Under the pieces are notes generated by a model, which saw only the letters and a program-made list of their open reading frames with translations, ran no database searches and was not told the DNA's origin. The translations under genes were made by a program, and so were the position numbers. Positions 51,777 through 60,634 of a stretch of 64,000 nt of DNA are shown here, one piece after another (position 1 is the stretch's first letter; the number at the start of each line of letters is the position of its first letter). Source of the DNA: Streptococcus thermophilus (GTDB taxonomy: Bacteria; Actinomycetota; Actinomycetes; Mycobacteriales; Mycobacteriaceae); assembly GCA_900618065.1 (NCBI GenBank), contig UYIL01000003.1, forward strand, positions 1,240,001-1,304,000, in the 5' to 3' direction.

Positions 51777-53606
51777 TCATTCGTCGGCCCCGTCCCGGAA
51801 ACCGAAGGCCTTTAACCGCTTCCTATCCGCTGCGGATGAAGAGGCCGTCAAAGCAAGCAGCTCCGAATAAATGCCCCCGGAGGCTGCCAGCTCGGCGGGT
51901 GAGCCCATCTCGTCGATGCGTCCGTCCTTGAAGGTGATGATGGTGTCCACGTCGGCGATCGTCGATAAGCGGTGGGCGATCATGATGGTGGTGCGGTCCT
52001 TCATCAACTCGTTCAGGCCCGCTTGCACGGCGCGTTCGGACTTCGTGTCCAGCGCGGAGGTCGCCTCGTCGAGCACGAGCACCGGGGCGTCCTTGAGCAT
52101 TGCGCGGGCGACGGCGACGCGCTGTTTCTGGCCGCCGGACAAACGCAATCCGCGCTCACCGATGACCGTGTCGTAGCCGTCCTTGAAAGACGAGATGAAG
52201 CCGTGCGCGTTGGCGCGCTTGGCCACGTCTTCAATCTCGGCATCGCTGGCATCCGGCTTGCCGTAGGCAATGTTCTCCCGGATCGTGCCGGAGAACAAAG
52301 CCGGCTCTTGGAAGACCACGCCCGTGGAGGCGCGGACACGTTCAATATCGGCGGTCTCGATGTCCTTGCCGCAGACTTTCAGCCGACCCTGCGTAATGGG
52401 ATAGAGGCCGAGCAAGAGATTGACCAACGTGGACTTGCCGCCGCCGGATTCTCCGACAAGCGCGATCTTCTCCCCGTGGCGGGCTGTGAAGGAAATGTCC
52501 TCCAGCACAGGCTCACCGGGCGTGTAGGCGAAGGAAACATTGTCGAAGGCGACCATCGGCTCACCCTCCGGCAGGGCGGGCACCGCGGCGGTGTCCACGT
52601 CCGGCACATCGGACGCCTCTGTGGCGGCGACGATCTGGGAGTTGGCGGCCTCTTCGATCGGCTCGTCCATCACCTTGAAGTAGTCGCGCGAACCCGCGAT
52701 GGCGCGTTGAGCGGAGTCCACCAGGAAGCTCATCATCTGCACCGGCTGCTGGGCCATGGTGACCATTTGGACCAGCATGACCATGTCGCCGATGCTGAAC
52801 CGGCCGTTCAACGTTTCCCGGAACAGCACCAAATAGATGAAGAAGAAGATGACGTTCATGGCCATGCTGCGCCCGACGTCCATCGAGTGCCACCAGCGCG
52901 ACTGCGGCCGGGTCAGGTTGATCGTCTCGCCGTAGCGGCCGCCGAAGGAATCGAGCTCGCGTGCCTCCGCGACGAAAGACTTAGTCACCTTCACCTGGCC
53001 GACAACTTCCGCGAAGCGGCCGTTCGCCAGGTCGATCTCCTCGTTCTTCGCCCGCTCGAACCTCTGCCAGCGCTTGGACGTCAGAGCTGTGAGCACCAAG
53101 TAAATGGGGAAGAGCATGAGCAGCAACACGGTCAGCGGCCAGTAGTAGAAGGCCGTGATGAACAAGATCGCGATGAGCTGCAGGAACATCGGTAGCAGCG
53201 AGTTGGAAAAGCTCTGGATCGTCTGCGTGATGTTCATGATCGAGCGGTCCAGCCGCGCGATGATCGTGCCCGTCACCTGGCTGTCAAAATAACTCTGCGG
53301 CAACGACAGCAACTTGGCGTAGTAGCGGGTGGACAGCACCTGCCGGATGCGCGCGGAAACGACATCGCCCAAGTAGCCGCCGATGTTGCGGCCCAGCGTC
53401 CACAACGATTGGGTCAGGAGGAGGGCGGCGGCCAGCCAGGTGAGCGTCGACAAGCTTCCGCCGTCGACGATGGTGTCTGTCGCTTCGCGGAGAATGAACG
53501 GGGTGAGCAGGTTCAACGCGACCGTCAACGAGGAAATCACCACGATGCCGAGGTAGTACGGCCACAGGGCGGAGGCGGACTGCATAACGCGGAAAAGTGG
53601 TTGCAC
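51777..53606 (-). CDS. ABC exporter, fused membrane and ATPase domains
   Basis: Predicted 609 residues from GTG 53606 (MQPLFRVMQSASALWPYYLG), with TATGTT 8 bases upstream. ATG 53585 is an alternative. Six membrane helices (about 15-300), then the ATPase domain with GESGGGKST, QEPALFSGTIRENIAYG, RLSGGQKQRVAVARA, VLVLDEATSALD and AHRLSTIA. It is a type IV (MsbA/lipid or drug) exporter half that dimerises. The substrate is unknown. The frame is open to 54353, but that part lies under the next genes. Confidence 0.92.
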   Translation of the reverse strand: MQPLFRVMQSASALWPYYLGIVVISSLTVALNLLTPFILREATDTIVDGGSLSTLTWLAAALLLTQSLWTLGRNIGGYLGDVVSARIRQVLSTRYYAKLLSLPQSYFDSQVTGTIIARLDRSIMNITQTIQSFSNSLLPMFLQLIAILFITAFYYWPLTVLLLMLFPIYLVLTALTSKRWQRFERAKNEEIDLANGRFAEVVGQVKVTKSFVAEARELDSFGGRYGETINLTRPQSRWWHSMDVGRSMAMNVIFFFIYLVLFRETLNGRFSIGDMVMLVQMVTMAQQPVQMMSFLVDSAQRAIAGSRDYFKVMDEPIEEAANSQIVAATEASDVPDVDTAAVPALPEGEPMVAFDNVSFAYTPGEPVLEDISFTARHGEKIALVGESGGGKSTLVNLLLGLYPITQGRLKVCGKDIETADIERVRASTGVVFQEPALFSGTIRENIAYGKPDASDAEIEDVAKRANAHGFISSFKDGYDTVIGERGLRLSGGQKQRVAVARAMLKDAPVLVLDEATSALDTKSERAVQAGLNELMKDRTTIMIAHRLSTIADVDTIITFKDGRIDEMGSPAELAASGGIYSELLALTASSSAADRKRLKAFGFRDGADE

Positions 53607-53711
53607 GTGTCCACAACATACACCTGGGTGCGCGGATGTTCGGATCCATGCTGTCGGCGCTGTACAGTGAGGGGACCTGTTGCTTTGAAACATTTCGCAG
53701 AAAGGTGCCTC

Positions 53712-54248
53712 ATGGCCCGTACCCCAGTACGCATCGCTGCTGTTCTTGCGGCGAGCTCCCTTGCGCTCGTCGCCTGCGTCGACGACGAAGGCATTGTGGA
53801 CCAGGAAGGCACCCTGACCCCGACAACGGGTGTGGCCACGCCGACCGAAGAGCCGGAAGCCTTTGAAACCAACGACGTCGCACCGGAAGAAACAAGCGAA
53901 ATCACCGGTGAGATCGTCGAAGACCCAGGCATGAGCGTCCACTACAAGTGGCAAGGGGCCAGCTCCGCCCCCAACGGCGGGACCGTGATCACCATCGCCG
54001 TGACCAATAAAGCTGATGCGATCATGCCGCCTGAAGCGTTGGGTGAGCCCCGCCTGACGTACTCCGGCGATAACGCCAGCCGCATCAGCGCCGAAGAGGC
54101 CGGCATCGAGATCGAGGGCCTGGACATGCCGCTGGGCAAGGGCGCCACCGCCAATCTCCAGTTCGCGTTCGACGTCAGCCCGGGCAACCTGTACGAAGCC
54201 GAATTCCAGATCGGCAACGTCGTGTTCACCGGGAATCTGAACAATTAA
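53712..54248 (+). CDS. Lipoprotein of unknown function
   Basis: Predicted 178 residues from ATG 53712, with GAAAGG upstream. Lipobox SSLALVACVDD with the lipidated Cys at residue 18. A Thr/Glu/Pro-rich spacer is followed by one beta-rich domain (about 75-178: HYKWQGASSAPNGGTVITIA, LPLGK-like turn, AEFQIGNVVFTGNLN). It resembles small immunoglobulin-like lipoproteins, but no family can be named. It is divergent from the ABC exporter and its stop shares one base with the idi start. Confidence 0.8.
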   Translation: MARTPVRIAAVLAASSLALVACVDDEGIVDQEGTLTPTTGVATPTEEPEAFETNDVAPEETSEITGEIVEDPGMSVHYKWQGASSAPNGGTVITIAVTNKADAIMPPEALGEPRLTYSGDNASRISAEEAGIEIEGLDMPLGKGATANLQFAFDVSPGNLYEAEFQIGNVVFTGNLNN

Positions 54249-54814
54249 TGGAACAGGTTGTTCTCTGCGACGATGAAGGTCGGCCCACCGGCACCGCCGA
54301 TAAGTTCGATGTTCATACTGCGGACACGCCGCTGCACTTGGCGTTCTCCGCATGGCTTTTCGACGACTCTGGCCGCCTCCTCATCTCCCGCCGCGCGTTA
54401 GGGAAGAAAACCTGGCCGGGTGTGTGGACAAACAGCTTCTGCGGCCACCCGGCGCCAGGCGAAGCCACCGAGGCCGCCGTTGTCCGCCGCGCCCAGCAGG
54501 AACTCGGCCTGCCGGCGTCCGCTCTGGCCGATCTGCGCTGCGTTCTGCCAGACTTCCGTTACCGGGCGGTTGATTCTTCCGGGATTGTCGAGCACGAGAT
54601 TTGCCCGGTCTACGTTGTGCGCCTTGCCAGCGGTGCCGAGACCGGCGGTGCGGAAGCTCCGCTCGAGCCGAACCCCGGCGAGGTGGACATGGCCGTGTGG
54701 GTGAATCCCGCCGATCTGATCACCGCTGTCGAGGCGATGCCGGCGGTCTTTTCCCCGTGGTTGGTGGAGGAACTGGCCCGGCCGGAGCTGCGCGCGGTGC
54801 TCGAGGGCCAGTAG
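54248..54814 (+). CDS. idi: Isopentenyl-diphosphate delta-isomerase, type 1
   Basis: Protein of 188 residues. Nudix-type fold: LHLAFSAWLFDDSGRLLISR, TWPGVWTNSFCGHP with the catalytic Cys, the metal-binding Nudix region (AVVRRAQQELG) and IVEHEICPVY with the catalytic Glu. It interconverts isopentenyl and dimethylallyl diphosphate for isoprenoid and carotenoid synthesis. Its start overlaps the lipoprotein stop (TAATG), though a joint function is not obvious. Confidence 0.95.
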   Translation: MEQVVLCDDEGRPTGTADKFDVHTADTPLHLAFSAWLFDDSGRLLISRRALGKKTWPGVWTNSFCGHPAPGEATEAAVVRRAQQELGLPASALADLRCVLPDFRYRAVDSSGIVEHEICPVYVVRLASGAETGGAEAPLEPNPGEVDMAVWVNPADLITAVEAMPAVFSPWLVEELARPELRAVLEGQ

Positions 54815-54835
54815 TCCGCGCCAGGGTTGGTCCCG

Positions 54836-56107
54836 CTAGACTTCCCGGAACACCCCGCGGAGGTAGCCGAGCGGGTCGGTGACCAGCTCCGCGTTGTCGC
54901 CGGAGAGGTCAACCCGCAGGACGGTCCGGTCAGGTTTGTACTCCGGCCAGCCGGGCTCACCGGTGTGAGCGTAGCGGATCAGCCAGCCATTGAGGCCTTC
55001 GCCCGCACGGTACGGCTCCACGCCGAACAGCGGCGCTAGGTCGGAGGAATGGCGGGCGCGGGTGCGTGTGTCGGAGGTGAGTTCGGCCTGCCAGACACGA
55101 CCCGGTGCACCCTCGGCAACCTGGTCGACCCAGCGGCGAATCAGGTTCGCGGAGAAGAACTCTCCGGTGATGTGCTTCGGGTTGCGGGCCTTGAGCGCTT
55201 TGAAGAAGGGAACGTACTGGTCCTTTTTCAGCCCCATGACGAAACCTGGCATGACCATGTTCAGCCGGGCGGTCTTCAATGCGTCGTGGACGGCGCCGGA
55301 GTTGAACATTTCCTCGTCGACGGAGGAAACTACCAAGTCCACCTCGGCCATCTCCGAGGTGTCCAATGGCGCGGGGCCGAGCGCCATGTCAGTGAAGTAG
55401 CGGGTCCGCACAGCGTTGTATCCGCGCCTAAGCTGCTTCGCGCTGGCGGCGTTCAGCGAGCTGCGGGTCAAGGGGATTCCTGCGCCGGCGCGGATGAACT
55501 TCTTCCGCTGCTCGAAAGTCAGGCGGGGAAAGGCAGGGGAGAGGGCCACGGCACGCCGAAAAGCACCTCGGTAGTGGTCGCGCCGCAACAGCCATAGTAC
55601 GACATTCGCGCCCGCAGACTGGCCGGTGAGCGTGACGTTAGTGGGGTCGCCGCCGAAAGCCTCAATGTTCTTCTGCACCCACTCCAGGCCCAAGGACACA
55701 TCGTCGACGGCTCGGAAGTGCGCAATGCGGTCGTCGTGGAACGGTAGCAATCCCTCCAGCTTGAGGCGATAGCCGATGCGCACCAGGATCACCCCGTTGA
55801 GCGCCAAGGCATCACCGGGGGTGGCATCGTCTTCGTGGTTGCCCTTTTCAAACCGGCCACCGTGAATGTGGACCACCACGGGCAAGTCGTCGGTATCTGT
55901 CGCCCCGAGCGGAGTGGTGATGGTCAAGGCGGTGCGCTCGGGGTGGGGCGTAGAAGCGTCGATAAGCAAGCCTGTCGGCGCTGGCTCCGCATCGTCGAAT
56001 GGGGCCGGAATGTGCGAATACTCGATCGAGTGGAAATGGGCGATGCGACCGTCCGCGCGGCCAATGATCGTCCCGGCGGGGCAGGTCACCTCAACAGGGT
56101 TGTTCAT
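54836..56107 (-). CDS. Type-B carboxylesterase-like hydrolase
   Basis: Protein of 423 residues, shorter than typical type-B esterases (about 500). IHGGRFEKGN marks the oxyanion hole, TLTGQSAGANVV the nucleophile Ser near residue 170. The catalytic His is probably RARHSSDLAPLFG. It hydrolyses ester or amide bonds. The substrate is unknown. The ATG lies only 21 bases from the divergent start of the small membrane protein gene. Confidence 0.88.
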   Translation of the reverse strand: MNNPVEVTCPAGTIIGRADGRIAHFHSIEYSHIPAPFDDAEPAPTGLLIDASTPHPERTALTITTPLGATDTDDLPVVVHIHGGRFEKGNHEDDATPGDALALNGVILVRIGYRLKLEGLLPFHDDRIAHFRAVDDVSLGLEWVQKNIEAFGGDPTNVTLTGQSAGANVVLWLLRRDHYRGAFRRAVALSPAFPRLTFEQRKKFIRAGAGIPLTRSSLNAASAKQLRRGYNAVRTRYFTDMALGPAPLDTSEMAEVDLVVSSVDEEMFNSGAVHDALKTARLNMVMPGFVMGLKKDQYVPFFKALKARNPKHITGEFFSANLIRRWVDQVAEGAPGRVWQAELTSDTRTRARHSSDLAPLFGVEPYRAGEGLNGWLIRYAHTGEPGWPEYKPDRTVLRVDLSGDNAELVTDPLGYLRGVFREV

Positions 56108-56128
56108 GGGGTCTAAGCTTAGTGGGCA
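56108..56128. promoter_or_regulatory. Shared 21-bp divergent promoter
   Basis: Only 21 bases separate ATG 56107 (minus) and ATG 56129 (plus). In the middle lies the palindrome TAAGCTTA (56114-56121), which offers a TANNNT box to each strand, 8 and 9 bases from the start codons. Both transcripts would be nearly leaderless and could not be started at the same time. Confidence 0.4.
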
Positions 56129-56293
56129 ATGATTGACATCGGGTTCAGCTTGACGCAGGCCAGCCCATGGGTGCAGGTGCCCATGGTGCTCGTCTTCGCG
56201 TTGCCTGCCGCCGGAATCGCCGCGGCTGGCATGGTTCGCGCGGTGGACTGGGTGGCCGCGGTTTTGGGCGATCAGGAACCGAAGGTAAATTAA
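56129..56293 (+). CDS. Small membrane protein (54 residues)
   Basis: ATG 56129 to TAA 56293. The product begins MIDIGFSLTQASPWVQVPMV and has one membrane helix from about 15 to 37 (LVFALPAAGIAAAGMV), then RAVDWVAAVLGDQEPKVN. Codon use matches neighbours. The next tiny gene follows after 6 bases. No known family. Both are shorter than most gene finders report. Confidence 0.6.
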   Translation: MIDIGFSLTQASPWVQVPMVLVFALPAAGIAAAGMVRAVDWVAAVLGDQEPKVN

Positions 56294-56299
56294 GGCGCT

Positions 56300-56440
56300 A
56301 TGGCCAACCCCGAAGACCTGCGCAAAGAGGACATGCGTCTGCCGAAAGAGCGCAGGAAGTACCCGCGCAGCCGCGTCACACAGGCGTTGTGGATCCTCAT
56401 CGCCTTGGTGCTCGTGGCGGGGATCGTCGGGCTGTTCTGA
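56300..56440 (+). CDS. Small basic membrane protein (46 residues)
   Basis: ATG 56300 to TGA 56440. The N-terminal half is charged (MANPEDLRKEDMRLPKERRK, YPRSRV) and the C-terminal half is one helix (TQALWILIALVLVAGIVGLF). This is a typical tail-anchored layout with the charged part inside. TAAGG lies upstream. Likely co-translated with the 54-residue protein. Confidence 0.6.
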   Translation: MANPEDLRKEDMRLPKERRKYPRSRVTQALWILIALVLVAGIVGLF

Positions 56441-56460
56441 CCGGTAAGTTCTAGCTCGCG

Positions 56461-58608
56461 CTAGCCACGCCGAGAGGCATCAGACACCCGCGGGAACAAG
56501 TCGATGTTCGCGAGATCCTCGATGAGCACCGGCTCGCCGTCGGCGTTGGAGAGCGGAACGCACCAGTTCTTGTACTGCTCGGCGTTGGTTCCCGGCTGGT
56601 TCTGGATCCGCACGTCGCCGACCATGTCCACCAGGTTGGTGCAGGTCAAAGCAGATCCCGTGCCGGCAATGAAGCGGGTCAGGCCTACGACGAGCTCGTC
56701 GACATCGCCGCGCTCATCGCGTCCCAGGTTGTCAAAGTCGTAGTTGGCCAGCGGAGTGCCCTCGAACGCGCCGTGATCCCGGGCGTTCGCCAGAACGTGG
56801 CCCTGCCAGGCAACATCTTTCGCGTCGAGCTCTTCAAAGGAGTCCTCCACGATGCCGAGGGCGTCGCGCAGCTCATTGTGGGCGCCCTGGAGGTAACCCG
56901 CAGTCGGCGGCAGGTCATGCGTGCCGACGGAGCTCATCGACAAGTTGCGGTACTCCTCCGGGTTCATCGGACGGTCGCCGGCAGGGGAGTGCTCGAACCA
57001 GATCACGGACGTGCCCAGCACGCCGCGGTCGCGCAGCACGTCTTGCACCCACGGCTCGAAAGTACCAAGATCCTCACCGACGACGACGGCACCGGCGCGT
57101 TCCGCCTCAAGAGCGAGAATGCCCAGCATCGCTTCGTGGTCGTAGTTCATGTACACCCCGTCCAACGGGGACTCCGTCCGCGGAATCCAGAACAAGCGGA
57201 ACAAACCGAGAATGTGGTCGACGCGGATGCCGCCGGAGTTCTTCAGCACGGTGCGCAACAGGTCGCGCCACGGCTTGTAGCCGGCTTCGGCCAACTTGAA
57301 GGGGTGCCACGGCGGCTGGGACCAGTCTTGGCCCTGCTGGGAGTACCCGTCCGGCGGGGCTCCCACGGATGCGTCTTGGACAAGCACATCGGCCAGCGTG
57401 TTGGCGTCAGCGCCGCCGGGGTGAACGCCCACGGCCAAGTCCGTCATGATGCCGATGCGCATCCCGGCAGCCTTGGCGCGATGTTGTGCCTCAGCGAGCT
57501 GGGTGTCGGCGAGGAACTGCAGCCACATGTAGAACCGTGCGAGGTCGTCATACTCCTCCGTGATAACGGCCGTGTTGGGCCCTTCGTCCTCGCGGGTCAG
57601 CTCCGTGTAGGCGCACCAGCGAGCAAAGTTCACCAGGCCCTCGCCCTGGTTGGCTATGTAGTCCTCGAATTGCGTCTGGTCGCTCTCCGCGAAGAGGTAG
57701 AACATCTCGTGGAGGACGGCCAGTTTGATATCGAAGATCGTGTCGCGGTCAATGAACTCCGGCGAGCGGTTCATTGCGCGCAGCCCATCGGTGAGTTCGG
57801 ACACCTCGTCGCGGGTTTCTTCATCCAGCTGGGCGAACTCCGCCACATCTTCCACGGCGATGTAGATCGGGTTGACAAAGCGCCGCGAAGTGGGAAGGTA
57901 CGGCGAATCCTCCACCGGCGGGAACGGCTCGGCGGCGTGCACCGGGTTGATCAACAGGTAATCCGCGCCTTGCGCGGCGACAACCTCGGCCAGCTCGGCC
58001 AAGTCGTGGAAGTCGCCGATACCCCACGAGTTTTCCGACCGCACAGAGTACAGCTGGGCCATCACGCCCCACACCGGGTCCCGGAGCAGCCCCAGGTTGG
58101 TCGTCAGCACGCGCGGCGTGACCACCAGCGTGCAGGTTTCCTCGATCTCGCGCTCATCGCTTTTCGACGACAAATGGATCGTATGCCACCCCGTCGGCAC
58201 ATCCCCGCGTGTATGGAACGTTGCCTCGCCCCAATTCACGCCGTCGGCGAAGGTCGGTGCTGCCCAGTTCTCGTCCTGGTAGACCTCGGAAGTGGATCCG
58301 TCTTCCAGGGTGATCCACACATCGGCCGGAGCTCCCTCCGGCACGTGCACGTTGAAGTGGGTCTCCACGCCTTCGCGGGCAATGACGACAGGAGGCAGGG
58401 GACGGGTGTCCCAGTGTTGGCGCCACGCACCCAAAGCTTCGTGCAGTTCCTCGTCCGCAGGATCGTCAGAAAGCGGAACATCGAGTGCGCGCAGCAGCTT
58501 CACCATCGATGAATGGGGCGAAGAGACTATTTCGTTGTTCATGCCCCGGTAGGTCAGGCCGAAACCATAGGCGGTTGCTAGTTGCTCGAGGAGTTCCGTG
58601 TTAGCCAC
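56461..58608 (-). CDS. malQ: 4-alpha-glucanotransferase (amylomaltase)
   Basis: Predicted 715 residues from GTG 58608 (VANTELLEQLATAYGF). GH77 family: N-terminal extension of about 190 residues, then the catalytic barrel with YLLINPVHAAEPFPPVEDSP, RIGIMTDLAVGVHPGGAD, GGIRVDHILGLFRLFWIP with the nucleophile Asp, VVGEDLGTFEPWV with the acid/base Glu, and SSVGTHDLPPTAGYL. It transfers alpha-1,4-glucan chains in maltodextrin and glycogen use. Divergent from fadD with 79 bases between. It matches the treS-mak genes 7 kb away in purpose but is not linked to them. Confidence 0.95.
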   Translation of the reverse strand: MANTELLEQLATAYGFGLTYRGMNNEIVSSPHSSMVKLLRALDVPLSDDPADEELHEALGAWRQHWDTRPLPPVVIAREGVETHFNVHVPEGAPADVWITLEDGSTSEVYQDENWAAPTFADGVNWGEATFHTRGDVPTGWHTIHLSSKSDEREIEETCTLVVTPRVLTTNLGLLRDPVWGVMAQLYSVRSENSWGIGDFHDLAELAEVVAAQGADYLLINPVHAAEPFPPVEDSPYLPTSRRFVNPIYIAVEDVAEFAQLDEETRDEVSELTDGLRAMNRSPEFIDRDTIFDIKLAVLHEMFYLFAESDQTQFEDYIANQGEGLVNFARWCAYTELTREDEGPNTAVITEEYDDLARFYMWLQFLADTQLAEAQHRAKAAGMRIGIMTDLAVGVHPGGADANTLADVLVQDASVGAPPDGYSQQGQDWSQPPWHPFKLAEAGYKPWRDLLRTVLKNSGGIRVDHILGLFRLFWIPRTESPLDGVYMNYDHEAMLGILALEAERAGAVVVGEDLGTFEPWVQDVLRDRGVLGTSVIWFEHSPAGDRPMNPEEYRNLSMSSVGTHDLPPTAGYLQGAHNELRDALGIVEDSFEELDAKDVAWQGHVLANARDHGAFEGTPLANYDFDNLGRDERGDVDELVVGLTRFIAGTGSALTCTNLVDMVGDVRIQNQPGTNAEQYKNWCVPLSNADGEPVLIEDLANIDLFPRVSDASRRG

Positions 58609-58675
58609 ACTGTGCCATTCTGCCAAAGAACGCCATTTTTGGCTGGGAAAGAATTGTCGCAGGTCACAGGCGGAG

Positions 58676-58687
58676 TATTGTGTGACT
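58676..58687 (+). promoter_or_regulatory. fadD: Leaderless -10 box of the first fadD
   Basis: TATTGT (58676-58681) ends 6 bases before ATG 58688. Confidence 0.45.
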
Positions 58688-60541
58688 ATGACTTCTCCCG
58701 AGACCAAAATCTACAGCACCCCGGCGGGGTTCGAACTCGCGCCGGACGACAACTGCCTCACCCTGGCTGTCAAGACCATTGAGAAGCGCCCGAGCGCGCC
58801 GATCTTCTCCCGCCCCTCCGGGCACGACTGGGAGGAAGTGAGCGGAAAAGAGTTCATCGCTCAGTTCCGCGCAGTGGCCAAAGGGCTGGTAGCCAACGGT
58901 GTTGAGCAGGGCGACCGCGTAGTCCTCATGGCGGACTCCAGCTATGAGTGGGCCCTGATGGATTTCGCTATCATGGCGGCCGGTGCGGTGAGTGTGCCGG
59001 TGTACCCGTCGTCGTCGGCAAGCCAGGTGCAGTGGATCGTGGAAGACTCGGGCGCGAAGATCGCCGTCTGCGACACTGAATCCAATCGCGCGCTGTACAA
59101 CAACCTCGTGCTGCGCGAGGACGGCACGGCACCGCTGATCGATTCTCCGACGCAGCTGAAGCGCTCCCTCGCCTTCGCTACCGGCGGTGTGGGCCTGCTC
59201 GTCGAGGACGGCCGAGGTGTCGGCGATGACGTCATTGACGAGCGCATTGCCAACATCTCCCACGACGACCTGATGTCCATCGTGTACACCTCGGGCACCA
59301 CCGGCCGCCCGAAGGGCTGCTTGCTCACCCACCTGGTGTGGGCATCCCAGGCAATGGCCCTGTTGCACAACCCGATCGGCTCCGGACTGGCCGCGAAGCC
59401 GGGCACCCGCTACGTGACTATCCTCCCGTTAGCGCACGTCCTTGCCCGTGCTGTGCACCTCGCCGCCACGATCGGCGGTGCGCACCAGGCGCACTGGTCC
59501 GACACGCGCACCATTCCGATGGCGCTGCAGCGGTTCGAGCCGTACATGATTCTCGCCGTCCCCCGCGTGTACGAGAAGGTCCGTGACGGCGCTTACAACA
59601 AGGCGGCGGATTCCTCTCCCATCGCTGCACGTATCTTCCTGCAGGCGGAGAAAGCTGCGATCGCGTACTCCAAGGCCTTGGACACCCCCGCGGGTCCGTC
59701 CAAGCTGCAGGAGGCGAAGCGCAAGGTCTTTGACAGGCTCGTGTACAAGAAACTGCGCGACGCTGTCGGAGGCAAGGCCATCATCACCATCTCCGGCGGC
59801 TCCGCGATCTCCGCGCAGCTGCTGCACTTCTTCCGCGGCCTGGGTCTGACCATCTACGAAGGCTACGGCCTGACCGAAACCGCTGCTGCGGCGACTGTGA
59901 ACAACCCGGAGCACATCCGCATCGGCACCGTGGGCCAGCCCAACAACGGCTACTCCGTCAAGATCAACGAAGACGGCGAAATCTGCTTCAAGGGCGACGG
60001 GGTGGTCAAGGGCTACTGGAACAACCAGAAAGCCACAGACGAAGCAATTATCGACGGCTGGTTTGTCACCGGCGACCTCGGCGAAATCGACGAAGACGGC
60101 TACGTGAAGATCACCGGCCGTAAAAAGGACCTGATTGTCACCGCTGGTGGCAAGAACGTCTCCCCGGGGCCGATGGAGGACATCCTGCGCTCCCACCCGC
60201 TCATCTCCCAGGCGCTCGTGGTCGGCGACGGTAAGCCGTTCGTCGGTGTGCTGGTCACTCTCGACGACCAGGAGCTGGCGCGCTGGAAGAAGGAGCACAA
60301 CATCCCTGAGGACATGGAAATCCGCGAGCTGGTGAAGAAGAGCCCCGAGCTGCGCGCCGAGGTTCAGGACGCTGTCAATGAGGTCAACCGCACCGTCAGT
60401 CAGGCAGAGCAGATCAAGAAGTTCCGCATCCTCGACCAGGATCTGACGGAGGAGTCGGGTGAGATGACGGCGACGATGAAGATCAAGCGCAATGTCGTCT
60501 TCGAGCGGTACAAGAAGCAAATCGATAGGCTTTACCGCTAA
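58688..60541 (+). CDS. fadD: Long-chain acyl-CoA ligase (AMP-dependent), first copy
   Basis: Predicted 617 residues from ATG 58688. AMP-binding signature YTSGTTGRPKGCLLTH near residue 200, then YEGYGLTETAAAATVNN, VTGDLGEIDEDGYVKITGRK and the C-terminal catalytic-lysine region. It activates fatty acids as acyl-CoA through acyl-AMP, for beta-oxidation or lipid synthesis. A second paralogue follows directly. No other fatty-acid genes are nearby. No Shine-Dalgarno is seen. Confidence 0.94.
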   Translation: MTSPETKIYSTPAGFELAPDDNCLTLAVKTIEKRPSAPIFSRPSGHDWEEVSGKEFIAQFRAVAKGLVANGVEQGDRVVLMADSSYEWALMDFAIMAAGAVSVPVYPSSSASQVQWIVEDSGAKIAVCDTESNRALYNNLVLREDGTAPLIDSPTQLKRSLAFATGGVGLLVEDGRGVGDDVIDERIANISHDDLMSIVYTSGTTGRPKGCLLTHLVWASQAMALLHNPIGSGLAAKPGTRYVTILPLAHVLARAVHLAATIGGAHQAHWSDTRTIPMALQRFEPYMILAVPRVYEKVRDGAYNKAADSSPIAARIFLQAEKAAIAYSKALDTPAGPSKLQEAKRKVFDRLVYKKLRDAVGGKAIITISGGSAISAQLLHFFRGLGLTIYEGYGLTETAAAATVNNPEHIRIGTVGQPNNGYSVKINEDGEICFKGDGVVKGYWNNQKATDEAIIDGWFVTGDLGEIDEDGYVKITGRKKDLIVTAGGKNVSPGPMEDILRSHPLISQALVVGDGKPFVGVLVTLDDQELARWKKEHNIPEDMEIRELVKKSPELRAEVQDAVNEVNRTVSQAEQIKKFRILDQDLTEESGEMTATMKIKRNVVFERYKKQIDRLYR

Positions 60542-60569
60542 AACTTCACACGGGGACCAGATTCCTGTT

Positions 60570-60605
60570 ATTTTGGCCACACAAAACTGTTTGTGTGGCC
60601 AAAAT
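60570..60605. repeat. Perfect 36-bp palindrome between the two fadD genes
   Basis: ATTTTGGCCACACAAA (60570-60585), loop ACTG, then the exact complement (60590-60605). The 16-bp arms have no mismatch. The flanks are ATTTT on the left and AAAAT on the right, the reverse of a normal terminator. It may be an operator for a fatty-acid regulator or an RNA hairpin, 29 bases before the second fadD start. Confidence 0.8.
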
Positions 60606-60634
60606 TATGGCCTCCGAGTGCCGAAGGAGCCCCC

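Noticed and set aside
53607..54353. N-terminal extension of the ABC exporter frame to 54353
   Set aside because: This part is antisense to the lipoprotein and idi genes and has no membrane helix pattern. The exporter starts at or near 53606.
58600..58612. GTGT-N5-ACAC at the malQ start as a GlxR site
   Set aside because: The half-sites do not match TGTGA/TCACA and the spacing is wrong.
58725..58738. GGTTCGAACTC, like a tRNA T-arm
   Set aside because: It encodes part of the acyl-CoA ligase and no tRNA cloverleaf surrounds it.
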